A DNA stretch of 64,000 nt from Fuerstiella sp. Its GTDB lineage: Bacteria > Planctomycetota > Planctomycetia > Planctomycetales > Planctomycetaceae. The DNA lies in assembly GCA_029245955.1 (NCBI GenBank), contig JAQWOH010000015.1, forward strand, positions 1 to 64,000, written 5' to 3'. Made by a program: the position numbers and the translations under genes. This document shows, in pieces, positions 1 through 8,205 of the stretch; position 1 is the first letter of the stretch; each line of letters starts with the position of its first letter. The notes under the pieces were generated by a model. The model did not search any database. It saw only the letters and a list, made by a program, of their open reading frames with translations, and was not told where the DNA came from.

Positions 1-428
1 GCGAGGTGATAAAGCAATCCAACGTTGTAGATGGCGTCGAAAGTACCCAGCGTCTGCAGGTCGCACGTTTCCAGATCCGCCTCCAGAAATGTCACGTTGC
101 CCGCATGCAACAGTTGTTGCATGAACCGAGCCCGCTCCAGATGTTCCCGGCGCACATCAATCGCCAGAACCTGCCCAACGCGACGCGCCAGTGGAAACGT
201 TCTCCCACCTTCCATGCACCCCAGTTCCAGCACACGTTCGGCAAACGGCAGGTGTTCGCGAAACACTCGCTGCAACGGTTCGTCGCGTTCAATGACGTAG
301 CCGCCGCCGTAAGCCGTGCCGTCCATAGAGAATCGCGTCGTCCACGGACCGAGACGGTCCATTTGCTCCTGAAGCGGCTCGGGCGTTGCGTTCTCAGCCA
401 GTATTGGTTCCGAATGATTGCCGTCCAT
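1..428 (-). CDS. class I SAM-dependent methyltransferase (3' part outside window)
   Basis: Reading the minus strand from an ATG at 428 gives an open frame that runs off the window edge without a stop (142 codons visible). Around residue 60 it contains VLELGCMEGG, which fits the glycine-rich SAM-binding motif I of Rossmann-fold methyltransferases. An acidic motif II-like segment (VLAIDVRREHLERA) follows, and the visible part ends in FDAIYNVGLLYHL, a typical motif IV/post-I region. Family membership is therefore well supported, but the substrate cannot be named. The start lies 72 bp downstream of the shortened recombinase gene on the same strand, so the cassette may have inserted just upstream of this gene. 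Confidence 0.8.
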   Translation of the reverse strand, partial: MDGNHSEPILAENATPEPLQEQMDRLGPWTTRFSMDGTAYGGGYVIERDEPLQRVFREHLPFAERVLELGCMEGGRTFPLARRVGQVLAIDVRREHLERARFMQQLLHAGNVTFLEADLETCDLQTLGTFDAIYNVGLLYHL

Positions 429-500
429 CAGACTCTCTCAATTGAATGACACATGTTGGGCAGAAACTCAGCGCGGCAACGTTTACTCTCGCGCTGGTCG

Positions 501-1766
501 TTATGCTTCCAGAAGAACACCGTCAGTGTTTGGCGCATGTCGGGACCGAGCCAGTTCCCGTTCCAGACTGGCCTGTTCCGCCTCCAGTACGACGAGCTGT
601 GAGTTGGCTTGTTCGTGCACCTGCGACGCCGTTTCCCGAATCAGATCGGAATCACGGCCGATGCTACGGATTTGGTCCACCACAAAACGTTCGATCTCTG
701 TGGCGGGGATCGATGGGGACGGGCAGTTGTGCCATCCCCGTTTCTGAGCGTGGCAGCAGACGTAGTACCGATACCGCTTGTTCCCGTTCTTTGTCGTGTG
801 TGTGGGCGTCATCGCGGAATCGCAGGCTACGCATCGCAGTAGTCCCTTCAGCAAGGCACCGAACTTGTTTCGGACTTTTGCACCGCCAGTGCGGCCGTTG
901 CGTTGCATTACGGTTTGCACCTGCTGCCAGACATCAGGGTCGACGATGGCCTCATGCTCGCCTTCGTGCACCTCGTCTTTGTAACGAACTTTGCCACGGT
1001 ACGTGACGTTGGTCAGCACTTTGTGGAGGCTGGTCTTCGTGAACGTTTTCCCGCCACGCTCGACTCCTTTCTTTGTCACCCAGCGTTTGCTGACCCATCC
1101 GCGGTTGTCGAGTTCCCGGATCACCGTGATCAGCGATTGATGCTGCAGGTACAGGTCGAAGATGGTCCGAACACGAACCGCTTCGTCATCGTTGACCACC
1201 AATTTTGAGCCACGCGGGTCGACGTCGTAACCGAGCACAGGCATCCCGCCAACCCATTTTCCTTTGCGGCGTGCGGCGGCGATTTTATCCCGCGTTCGTT
1301 CCGAGATGATCTCCCGTTCAAACTGGGCGAAGGACAGGAGAACATTCAACATCAACCGACCCATGGAGTTGGCGGTATTGAACTGCTGTGTCACTGAAAC
1401 GAATGCGACATTGTGTTGATCAAACGTCTCCAGAATGCGTGAGAAGTCGAGCAGCGAACGACTGAGGCGGTCGACCTTGTAGACCACCACGCAGTCGATC
1501 TTGCCCTCTTTGATGTTAGACATCAGGCGTTGGAGGGCGGGGCGGTCCATGTCGCCGCCAGTGAAGCCGCCGTCGTCGTATTCGTCCGGGATGATCTCCC
1601 AGCCTTCATCCACCTGACTGCGAATGTAGTTTTCGCCAGCCAGACGCTGGGCATCGAGTGAATTGAATTCCTGTTCGAGTCCGTCTTCGGTCGATTTGCG
1701 GGTGTAAATGGCACACCGCATTGTCGGACTGACTGTGGCGGCTTTTCGTGTTTTGGTTCTGGTCAT
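501..1766 (-). CDS. large serine recombinase, C-terminally shortened
   Basis: A 421-residue site-specific recombinase of the resolvase/invertase large-serine type. The N-terminal catalytic domain has the nucleophile in YTRKS (Ser25), the VYKVDRLSRS segment and the AQFEREIISERTRDKI helix. A recombinase domain follows, then a zinc-ribbon-like region with CVAC and later paired cysteines, then the start of a coiled coil (about 375-405). Family members with this layout usually continue for roughly 100 or more residues through the rest of the coiled coil and a conserved C-terminal part. Here the frame changes character after RELARSRH and stops 15 codons later. The gene overlaps the DUF2924 gene by 4 bp (ATGA), so the two are co-translated. 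A second possible start is Met16. The missing C-terminus suggests an inactive or degenerate enzyme, which is an inference. Confidence 0.88.
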   Translation of the reverse strand: MTRTKTRKAATVSPTMRCAIYTRKSTEDGLEQEFNSLDAQRLAGENYIRSQVDEGWEIIPDEYDDGGFTGGDMDRPALQRLMSNIKEGKIDCVVVYKVDRLSRSLLDFSRILETFDQHNVAFVSVTQQFNTANSMGRLMLNVLLSFAQFEREIISERTRDKIAAARRKGKWVGGMPVLGYDVDPRGSKLVVNDDEAVRVRTIFDLYLQHQSLITVIRELDNRGWVSKRWVTKKGVERGGKTFTKTSLHKVLTNVTYRGKVRYKDEVHEGEHEAIVDPDVWQQVQTVMQRNGRTGGAKVRNKFGALLKGLLRCVACDSAMTPTHTTKNGNKRYRYYVCCHAQKRGWHNCPSPSIPATEIERFVVDQIRSIGRDSDLIRETASQVHEQANSQLVVLEAEQASLERELARSRHAPNTDGVLLEA

Positions 1767-2260
1767 CGCTGGCCTCCCTTCCGCAGGCGAAAGAAGTGAA
1801 AGCCGTTCGTGTGCGAACCGGTGATTGCTTTCGCGACCGCGCTGAGCGATCGATAGACCTCACCTTCGTATTCAAATCCGTGCTCCAGCACGCGGAGCTG
1901 AAATGTGTCGCCTTTGTATTCGCGGGTGAGCACCGTGCCTGGCAGCGGCAATCGATTGTCGCCGGCGAATCGAACCGCGCTGGTGACCGCTCGCTCCGTC
2001 GATGTCGTGGCGACAGGCTTTGCCTTCGGAGGCGTCATACGGATGTCGGCCTCGTTGGCCAGTTCTGCGGCTCGTTGACGCGCTCGTTCAGACAGGCCGC
2101 CCTGTGCGACGGCCTGCAATCGCCACGCAATTCGCTTCACGAGCCAGACCTTATTGCCGGTCCGTGTTTCATCGCCGAAGACCTCGGCGTAGCGTTTTCG
2201 CAGTTGCTTGACGGTCATCCGCTGCAATGTGGCGACCTCTTTCCCGACGTTCAGTGACAT
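1763..2260 (-). CDS. DUF2924 family protein, recombinase partner
   Basis: A 165-residue basic protein that I recognise as DUF2924, a family often found directly upstream of serine recombinases in planctomycetes and proteobacteria. The N-terminus (about 1-60) is helical and includes LRKRYAEVFGDETRTGNK, and KVWLVKRIAWRLQA follows, as in the family. The C-terminal half (about 105-160) has the conserved GTVLTREYKG and YEGEVYRSLSAVAKAITG segments with HTNGFHFFRL near the end, resembling a small DNA-binding module. A strong ribosome binding site (AGGGAG, 7 bp before ATG) supports the start. The stop overlaps the recombinase start. The molecular role is not established; a directionality or DNA-binding factor for the recombinase is plausible. 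Confidence 0.85.
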   Translation of the reverse strand: MSLNVGKEVATLQRMTVKQLRKRYAEVFGDETRTGNKVWLVKRIAWRLQAVAQGGLSERARQRAAELANEADIRMTPPKAKPVATTSTERAVTSAVRFAGDNRLPLPGTVLTREYKGDTFQLRVLEHGFEYEGEVYRSLSAVAKAITGSHTNGFHFFRLRKGGQR

Positions 2261-2311
2261 ACGTTTCTCCCTGTTGAAGTACTCGACCGCTCATCGCGGT
2301 CTCGAAAACCG

Positions 2312-2500
2312 TTAACCGTGGTGACCACTGAGCACGGTTTCCGCAGGAACCTCAAGGCATGTCTCGGATTTTTCTGAAACGTTGGAACCGGTGAGCGAGA
2401 TCCTCCGCTGCAGCTGCAGAATGGCGGCAGCAAAGATTGAAGCGAGTTCGGACCTGCGTTTGTTTTCCAGAGGTTGATCGGTGTCGTCGGATCGGCGCAT
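2312..2500 (-). CDS. small conserved protein of the recombinase cassette
   Basis: A 62-residue protein encoded 51 bp upstream of the DUF2924 gene on the same strand. It contains a short helix (ENKRRSELASIFAAAILQLQRR) and a C-terminal stretch LEVPAETVLSG. A small gene with this kind of helix plus a short tail is, from memory, a usual third member of DUF2924-recombinase cassettes, which is the main reason for calling it real. No catalytic or metal-binding residues are visible. Its function is unknown, and a nucleic-acid-binding or regulatory role is only a guess. Confidence 0.55.
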   Translation of the reverse strand: MRRSDDTDQPLENKRRSELASIFAAAILQLQRRISLTGSNVSEKSETCLEVPAETVLSGHHG

Positions 2501-2838
2501 GATTTTTCCACAATCTGGGTGACGGGGCCGCTTCGCGGGACCGATCGGCCGGAGCCGAGGTCAATACTGAGCGGAGGGAGTCAGGCTGACTCAAGGCCCT
2601 ATTCGTAGAGCTACCCTGTTCGAGTTCGAAGTGACGAACTTGCGGGGTCCGAAATGGACCGGGTTGTTAACTCCGAGACCCCTGTTAATCAGAGACTCAG
2701 AGAGTTTTGTGGCGAGATTCCAGCGTGGGGAAGGGACCTTGAGGGTTCCTCTCGGACCCCGGTTGGTCTCTCTCGAAACGGAGAGTCGCGGCAGGCGACT
2801 CAATCCGGCGCAAATCGTTGCGTGAAAGGCGGATATGC
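2501..2838. other. gene-free stretch between recombinase cassette and tRNA terminator
   Basis: No convincing open frame on either strand; the frames here lack recognisable domains. I looked for a copy of the tRNA-Asn 3' end, which would mark an attachment site, and did not see one. The promoter of the cassette should lie in this stretch, but no clear -35/-10 pair could be assigned. Confidence 0.5.
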
Positions 2839-2872
2839 AAAAACGCCGGGAGGCGAACCTCACGGCGTTTTC
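2839..2872 (-). terminator. hairpin terminator downstream of tRNA-Asn
   Basis: A perfect 9-bp inverted repeat (AAAACGCCG, 2840-2848, and CGGCGTTTT, 2863-2871) with a 14-nt loop. The A and T runs on the two flanks make it look like a bidirectional rho-independent terminator. It lies about 43 bp past the 3' end of tRNA-Asn and would separate the tRNA transcript from the recombinase cassette. Confidence 0.7.
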
Positions 2873-2912
2873 TGTGAACTGGTCTGTACTGCAAATACGC
2901 AGAACAGAAACG

Positions 2913-2987
<75 letters not shown>

Positions 2988-3516
2988 AAAGTGGTAGCTG
3001 GCGGAAAGTCTGCATGAGTGGCCAGCGAGTGCGGAAAGGTATCGTCGCCTGCCATTGAATTCAAGTGTATTTCCGGAATCCACTGACATGCCCCGACTCT
3101 GATAAATCGTTGCCGCAGCGGCCTCAGCTGTGCGGATTCGGTCAGTTCATGCGAGGAGTCGGTGAAAATAGCTGTTGAAGATGCTCGGGCGCCGGGTTTG
3201 CACTCTGACACACGGGAATGCAATCGGTTCCATGCTGCCTGCTGCGGACTGCGGGAACCGGCCGTTTGTGCCGCTGTTGACCGGATTTCGGATTCGTCTA
3301 CTTCGGAGTGTAAGTGATCCTGATGATGTTGCGTCGCGGATTTGGAATCCTGCAGCGGGACTGACGCCAGTCTGCAGGGTGTCTTGGGAACAGTTCCGAA
3401 TCGCGCGCGATTAGGCCCAATCAAAATCACTTTCTGACCGATGGTGAGCAATGGACATTCGCCGCGAATGGCTGATCGTGGTGCAGGCGTTGCTGGTAAA
3501 GGAGTATCTATCTTCA
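2988..3516. other. gene-free stretch upstream of the M1 peptidase gene
   Basis: About 530 bp with no convincing gene. A long minus-strand frame (2978-3529) runs through the tRNA and shows no domain or plausible composition. The promoters of tRNA-Asn (minus) and of the peptidase gene (plus) must lie here, but no confident -35/-10 match was seen. Confidence 0.5.
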
Positions 3517-6500
3517 ATGACCGGAGCAATCGACAGAATCGTTAACGGCCTGTTCCACAGGTTGATGCGAAGTACGCCGATTCCGGTGTTCGTTTCTCTG
3601 TTCGTCGTTCAATCCATTCGCGCGGACGATCCGATTCATACGCTTTCTGCGCCGGCGTCTGCCATCTCCGTGGTTCGTCCTTCTGCCTCAAGCATTGTTC
3701 TGCCGCGGTACGCACTGAATATTGAGCTGCATCCTCAGCAGCGTCGCGTAATCGTCAGGCAGGATGTTGTCTGGACAAATTCAGGCAGCGAAGCCACTGA
3801 AGAGCTGGTGTTTCAGGTTGTTGCCAATAATAAGCTGTCGCAGGAAATGATCGTGGCCGGTGAGCGAACGGTCGAATCACTGCGGCTTGATCCTCGATAC
3901 AGTGTCGACAAACAGGGCCGTCGGTTTCATCTGACATCTGCGACATCTGAAGACCAGGACGTTGCGTGGCGGTTTGACCAGGAACACGATACGCACCTGC
4001 ATCTGACGCTTACCAGAGCCGTGGCTCCTGGGGAATCTGTGCAGGTTGCGCTCCGTTACTGGATTGACATTCCTCAGATCATGGGACGACTGGGTCAGCA
4101 CAAAGGCGTGACGAATCTGCTGAACTGGTATCCCGTGCTGGCGGTCTATCGAAAGAACGAATGGCTTCCCGTTCCTTACACCCCATGGCACCAGCCCTGG
4201 CACAACGAAGCGGGACACTATGACGTCAGGCTGAAGCTTCCTGCGGACCATAAAGTTGTCACGGGCGGTCATATCACGAACAGCAGTATGGGCGATGATG
4301 GATACCAGACGCTGCACATCCGAGGCGACGGCCTGAGAGATTTTACGATTGTCGCCAGTCGACGATTTGATGAGATGACATCGGTCTCTGAGGGCGTGCC
4401 GATTCGCGTGCTGTACTTTCCGGAGCACAAATATCATGCCACGGTCGCGTTGCAGACGGCCGAGGATTCGATTCGAATCTACAGCGAATGGTTTGGCGCC
4501 TACCCGTACAAGGAATTCGAGCTGACAGAATCTTATTTTGGCTGGAACGGAAACGAATCCTCAGGCGTGGTGATGGTCGATGAACGTATTTTTGATACTC
4601 CCGACTATGCGGCTCGATATGTCGAGCACCTTGTCAGTCATGAAATCTGCCACCAGTGGTGGTATTCCGCGGTGGGGACCGACGGCTATCACGAGCCGTG
4701 GATGGACGAAGGGCTGGTGACATGGTTTACGCGAGTGAAGATGGAAGACAAGTACGGCCAGAATGCTGACTTGCTTGAATTTTCCGGGTATGGGCCGTTT
4801 CAGTTTCCGAATGTGCAGTACCGCAGTCTGGTTCACAGTGGCTATGGACTGTACCGAGGCCGCGGTGGAGACGGTGCATCGCTGGGATCGCTGGACGACA
4901 TGGGTCACCTGCACAATCTGTTTTTTCTGGTGTACGATCGTGGTTCGCGGATCACAGGAATGATTCAGCATCGCATGGGGCGCGACAGATTCTTCGCATT
5001 CATGAATCAGTTGTATCACGCCTACCGCTTTCGGATTCTGACCGTGGCTGATTATCAGCGTGAGCTGGAAGAATTCACCGGCGAAAGCTGGGAACCATTT
5101 TTCAGCCAGTGGCTGAATGGCTCCGGAAATACTGACTGGAACGTGCAGGACGTGTCGGTCACTGAAACAGAAACCGGGTATCGAACTGAGGCAATAATAT
5201 CGCAGGCCGGTGAAATCAACGAGCCGGTCGAGGTGGAGGTCAGTTTTGAAGACAGCAGCCGGCCGTTTCGACTGGCAACGCTGTCTGAGGCCGCCGGAGT
5301 GGAACAGGATGGCATGCACGTCGAACAGTTGTCTGCAGACGACTGGCTGGTGACGCTTGTGTCTGACGAAGAACCGGCACAGGTGCGGGTCGACCCTGAC
5401 GGCGTGGTGATGGATTCAGATCCGTACAACAACCTGTGGAAGCCCGAATGGAGCGCTCGTGTCAGTCCGTTTTACACACCGGTTGACGAAGCTTCGTTGA
5501 TGCAGCCCTGGCAGAAGCATGGCATGGTTGCCGGATTCGGCATTGACGGTGACGGACGATTCGGTCTGCGAGGAGCGTTCATTTCTTCTGATCGTTACCG
5601 CATTTCACCATTTATCGCTTACACCGCTGCCACGGCGTCGCGCAACACAGACTATCTGTCCGCAGGCATCGATGCGATTGTCTACAACATGCCGTCCGCC
5701 AACTGGCAGCTGCTGGGTCGATATGAGTACGCATTACTGTCAACGGTAGCGAACGATCCTGGTCATCAGGCAAGAATCGCACTGCGACGTGTGCTGAACT
5801 ATTCCACCAGCTTGATCTATCCGAATCTGAGCTACATAGACCTGTATACTCGATTTGGGGACAACTTTTTTCCGGACGAGGACAACACGATTTCGGCAAA
5901 CCCGAATATTGAGCAGTATGACAATGTCCGGGCGTTCGGTGTCGACTTTCACGCCGACTCGCAGATGCCATACTGGGACCCCGATCGTGGCTTTCGTGTG
6001 GATGCGAACTTTGAGCAGGGTGTGCGAGCGTTCAGCGGCGGTGCAGACTATGGTCGCGTCTCCGGACAGATGGGAGTCGTGCAGCGGTTGTGTTGTGCAG
6101 ACGGCTGGCTGGCGGAAACCAAGGTCGCTGCACGAGTAGCCGGCGGGTATGGCTGGTCCGATAACGGCGAACATTTCAGATTCGGCGGACCGGGCCGTTT
6201 CCGAGGTCGCAGCGCCACACAAACAGAGGGCAATGCGTTCTGGTTGAGTTCGCTGGAATGGCGTTTCCCGGTTGCCGGAGACATCGACTATGAAGTCCTG
6301 GATAACACCGCTGCGCTGAATGCAGTGGATGGTGCCGTGTTTTATGATGTCGGCCGTTCATATCTGATGAAACAGGCCCAGGGTCAGGTGGATCATGCGA
6401 TCGGGGCAGGGCTTTATTTCCAGATCCCACTGCTGAGTTTCGTGGAAAACCTGACCGTGCGAACGGAGTACGGCTACTCGGTGACGAACGAAACAGGTGT

Positions 6501-6531
6501 CTTCTGGTTTGGGCTCTATCGGGCGTTCTGA
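3517..6531 (+). CDS. M1-like metallopeptidase fused to an outer-membrane beta-barrel-like domain
   Basis: A 1004-residue exported protein. The N-terminal half is an M1-type (gluzincin) peptidase with the zinc motif HEICHQWW (His375, Glu376, His379) and the third ligand Glu398 in DEGLVTWF, giving HExxH-x18-E. After a linker (about 560-670) the last third is rich in alternating aromatic strands, contains FRFGGPGRFRGRS, which is reminiscent of the Omp85/surface-antigen barrel, and ends in the aromatic FWFGLYRAF typical of outer-membrane barrels. I chose the ATG at 3517 because AAGGAG lies upstream; an ATG at 3565 gives the cleanest signal peptide (MRSTPIPVFVSLFVVQSIRA) and an ATG at 3451 is also possible. 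The protein probably works at the outer membrane. Its substrate is unknown. Confidence 0.85.
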   Translation: MTGAIDRIVNGLFHRLMRSTPIPVFVSLFVVQSIRADDPIHTLSAPASAISVVRPSASSIVLPRYALNIELHPQQRRVIVRQDVVWTNSGSEATEELVFQVVANNKLSQEMIVAGERTVESLRLDPRYSVDKQGRRFHLTSATSEDQDVAWRFDQEHDTHLHLTLTRAVAPGESVQVALRYWIDIPQIMGRLGQHKGVTNLLNWYPVLAVYRKNEWLPVPYTPWHQPWHNEAGHYDVRLKLPADHKVVTGGHITNSSMGDDGYQTLHIRGDGLRDFTIVASRRFDEMTSVSEGVPIRVLYFPEHKYHATVALQTAEDSIRIYSEWFGAYPYKEFELTESYFGWNGNESSGVVMVDERIFDTPDYAARYVEHLVSHEICHQWWYSAVGTDGYHEPWMDEGLVTWFTRVKMEDKYGQNADLLEFSGYGPFQFPNVQYRSLVHSGYGLYRGRGGDGASLGSLDDMGHLHNLFFLVYDRGSRITGMIQHRMGRDRFFAFMNQLYHAYRFRILTVADYQRELEEFTGESWEPFFSQWLNGSGNTDWNVQDVSVTETETGYRTEAIISQAGEINEPVEVEVSFEDSSRPFRLATLSEAAGVEQDGMHVEQLSADDWLVTLVSDEEPAQVRVDPDGVVMDSDPYNNLWKPEWSARVSPFYTPVDEASLMQPWQKHGMVAGFGIDGDGRFGLRGAFISSDRYRISPFIAYTAATASRNTDYLSAGIDAIVYNMPSANWQLLGRYEYALLSTVANDPGHQARIALRRVLNYSTSLIYPNLSYIDLYTRFGDNFFPDEDNTISANPNIEQYDNVRAFGVDFHADSQMPYWDPDRGFRVDANFEQGVRAFSGGADYGRVSGQMGVVQRLCCADGWLAETKVAARVAGGYGWSDNGEHFRFGGPGRFRGRSATQTEGNAFWLSSLEWRFPVAGDIDYEVLDNTAALNAVDGAVFYDVGRSYLMKQAQGQVDHAIGAGLYFQIPLLSFVENLTVRTEYGYSVTNETGVFWFGLYRAF

Positions 6532-6553
6532 TTGTTGCCGCGTCTATGAGGTG

Positions 6554-8089
6554 TCAGTCGCAGCCGGGGGATGAGCTGTCAGCGGTTGGTTTCCGTGGCG
6601 GACACTTCGGTTTGATTTCAATGGGAAACATGTCTCGAGTTCGTTTGCTCAATGGCAGTTTGTTGAAATCGTGAGTGTGAATCCCGGCGGCGTCAATGTT
6701 GTGAATGCTGCCAGCGATGGGTTCAAAGGCGGCCCGAAAGTGGGCGGCAGATTTGAGAGCAATGTACTTCATGGTCGCACAGTCAACACCCAAAGACCGT
6801 GCGAAAGCCATGTCGAACGGCTGCTCGCGGGCTGTGACAACGACAATGTTGACTCCACCGATTCTTAACCATGCCGAAGTGCCCATCGAGCCGGTCAGTC
6901 CTGCGAACATGGGGCCGTCATAAGCGAAGGCTCCGTCCGATACTGCAAGGACCTCGGCTTCTGCGACGACCGGCTGACCCTGAACCGGCGAAGACTTGCC
7001 GCCCAGACTTACATGGATGCGGTTGCCGACGCCCGACTGCTGAGCCTGCACGGCGACTTCATTGTCGACCAGGTACAGGATGAGCGCGTCCTGTAGTTTC
7101 AGCTCCAGAAAGGTCTGCAGAACTTCTGTGGAATCCCCGGGCGAGCCGCCACCGGTGTTGTCCGTGTGATCGGCGAGAATGATCGGGTATCGGCTTGATT
7201 CTTCGCCACGCTGCAGTGCCGCCTTAGCCGCAAGCGGCGGTGCATACCATCGATCACGACGCTCCCAGATCCAGTGCCCCAGTTCTTTGGCGGTCTGCTG
7301 AGCCTGTTGCTGGTCACCGTCAGCGACCACGATCACGGAGCTGCCTGCCTCCGGTACATTGGCCCACGGGAACCCCGTTGCGATTGTCACGCAGATGATA
7401 CCGGTACGGTTTTCGATTTCATGCACCTGTCTCAGCACATCATCCATCGGCGTGTGAGCCGTCACCTGACAGGGTGTGCTCCAGAAAAGCGGTAATTGAT
7501 GGATGGCGGTTCGCGGGCTTAGTTCTCCGCGTATTGTGCGGGCAATAATCCCGGCGGCTTCGACTCCTCGGTCGGCCATGTCCACATGCGGGAAAGTGTC
7601 AAAGCCGACCAGCGCATCTGCAGCGGCCACGCGTGCCTTCGTATGGTTACCGTGCAGGTCCTGTGTCACAACGATCGGACGATCCGGCCCGAGGTATTCC
7701 CGAAACGCCGCGATCACGTGGCCATCGCCATCATCAATTCCGTCGACCACCATCGCCCCGTGCAGATCCAGCAACGCGCCGTCAACGCGACCTCCTGCGT
7801 GTTCAGCCTGCGCCAGCCGGTCCAGCATTTCCTGAAGGAGTGAGTCGTAGTCGCTTCGAACGATCAATCCGTTTGGAAATGCTGATGCCCGCAGCAGCGG
7901 CACAAGTTCGAAGTCGTTTATTTCCGCTCCATCAATAAAGCCGCCCGTGCAGACGTTTGTTCCACGGAACCGTTCCAGCATGTCTGTACCGCGAATGACT
8001 CCACGATCGTACTCGAACTGACTCATCGTCGTCGGTGCGTCCACACACGTGCTTGTTTCATGAATAATTCCACCTGTGGCGATTCGCAT
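6554..8089 (-). CDS. M81 family metallopeptidase (MlrC-like)
   Basis: A 511-residue protein of the MlrC/M81 family (DUF1485 N-terminal and MlrC C-terminal domains). It opens with MRIATGGIIHETSTC, the conserved family start. It carries the metal-site-like segments LLDLHGAM and VVTQDLHGNHT, the FDTFPHVDMADRG stretch, and ADHTDNTGGGSPGDST in the middle of the protein. The named member of the family, MlrC, acts in microcystin degradation, but most bacterial homologues have no known substrate. The ATG at 8089 is preferred over a TTG at 8104 because of the family start and AAAGA upstream. It converges with the peptidase gene, with 22 bp between the stops. Confidence 0.88.
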   Translation of the reverse strand: MRIATGGIIHETSTCVDAPTTMSQFEYDRGVIRGTDMLERFRGTNVCTGGFIDGAEINDFELVPLLRASAFPNGLIVRSDYDSLLQEMLDRLAQAEHAGGRVDGALLDLHGAMVVDGIDDGDGHVIAAFREYLGPDRPIVVTQDLHGNHTKARVAAADALVGFDTFPHVDMADRGVEAAGIIARTIRGELSPRTAIHQLPLFWSTPCQVTAHTPMDDVLRQVHEIENRTGIICVTIATGFPWANVPEAGSSVIVVADGDQQQAQQTAKELGHWIWERRDRWYAPPLAAKAALQRGEESSRYPIILADHTDNTGGGSPGDSTEVLQTFLELKLQDALILYLVDNEVAVQAQQSGVGNRIHVSLGGKSSPVQGQPVVAEAEVLAVSDGAFAYDGPMFAGLTGSMGTSAWLRIGGVNIVVVTAREQPFDMAFARSLGVDCATMKYIALKSAAHFRAAFEPIAGSIHNIDAAGIHTHDFNKLPLSKRTRDMFPIEIKPKCPPRKPTADSSSPGCD

Positions 8090-8205
8090 TGTTGATTCTT
8101 TCAATACTCGATGATCAGGTTCCTCAGCGGACAGCCTGGTTTTCGGATTGTCGTCGGAAGCCGTTCGCTGCCGGTTGACTGGACGTCACAGAATGTCCTG
8201 CGCAA

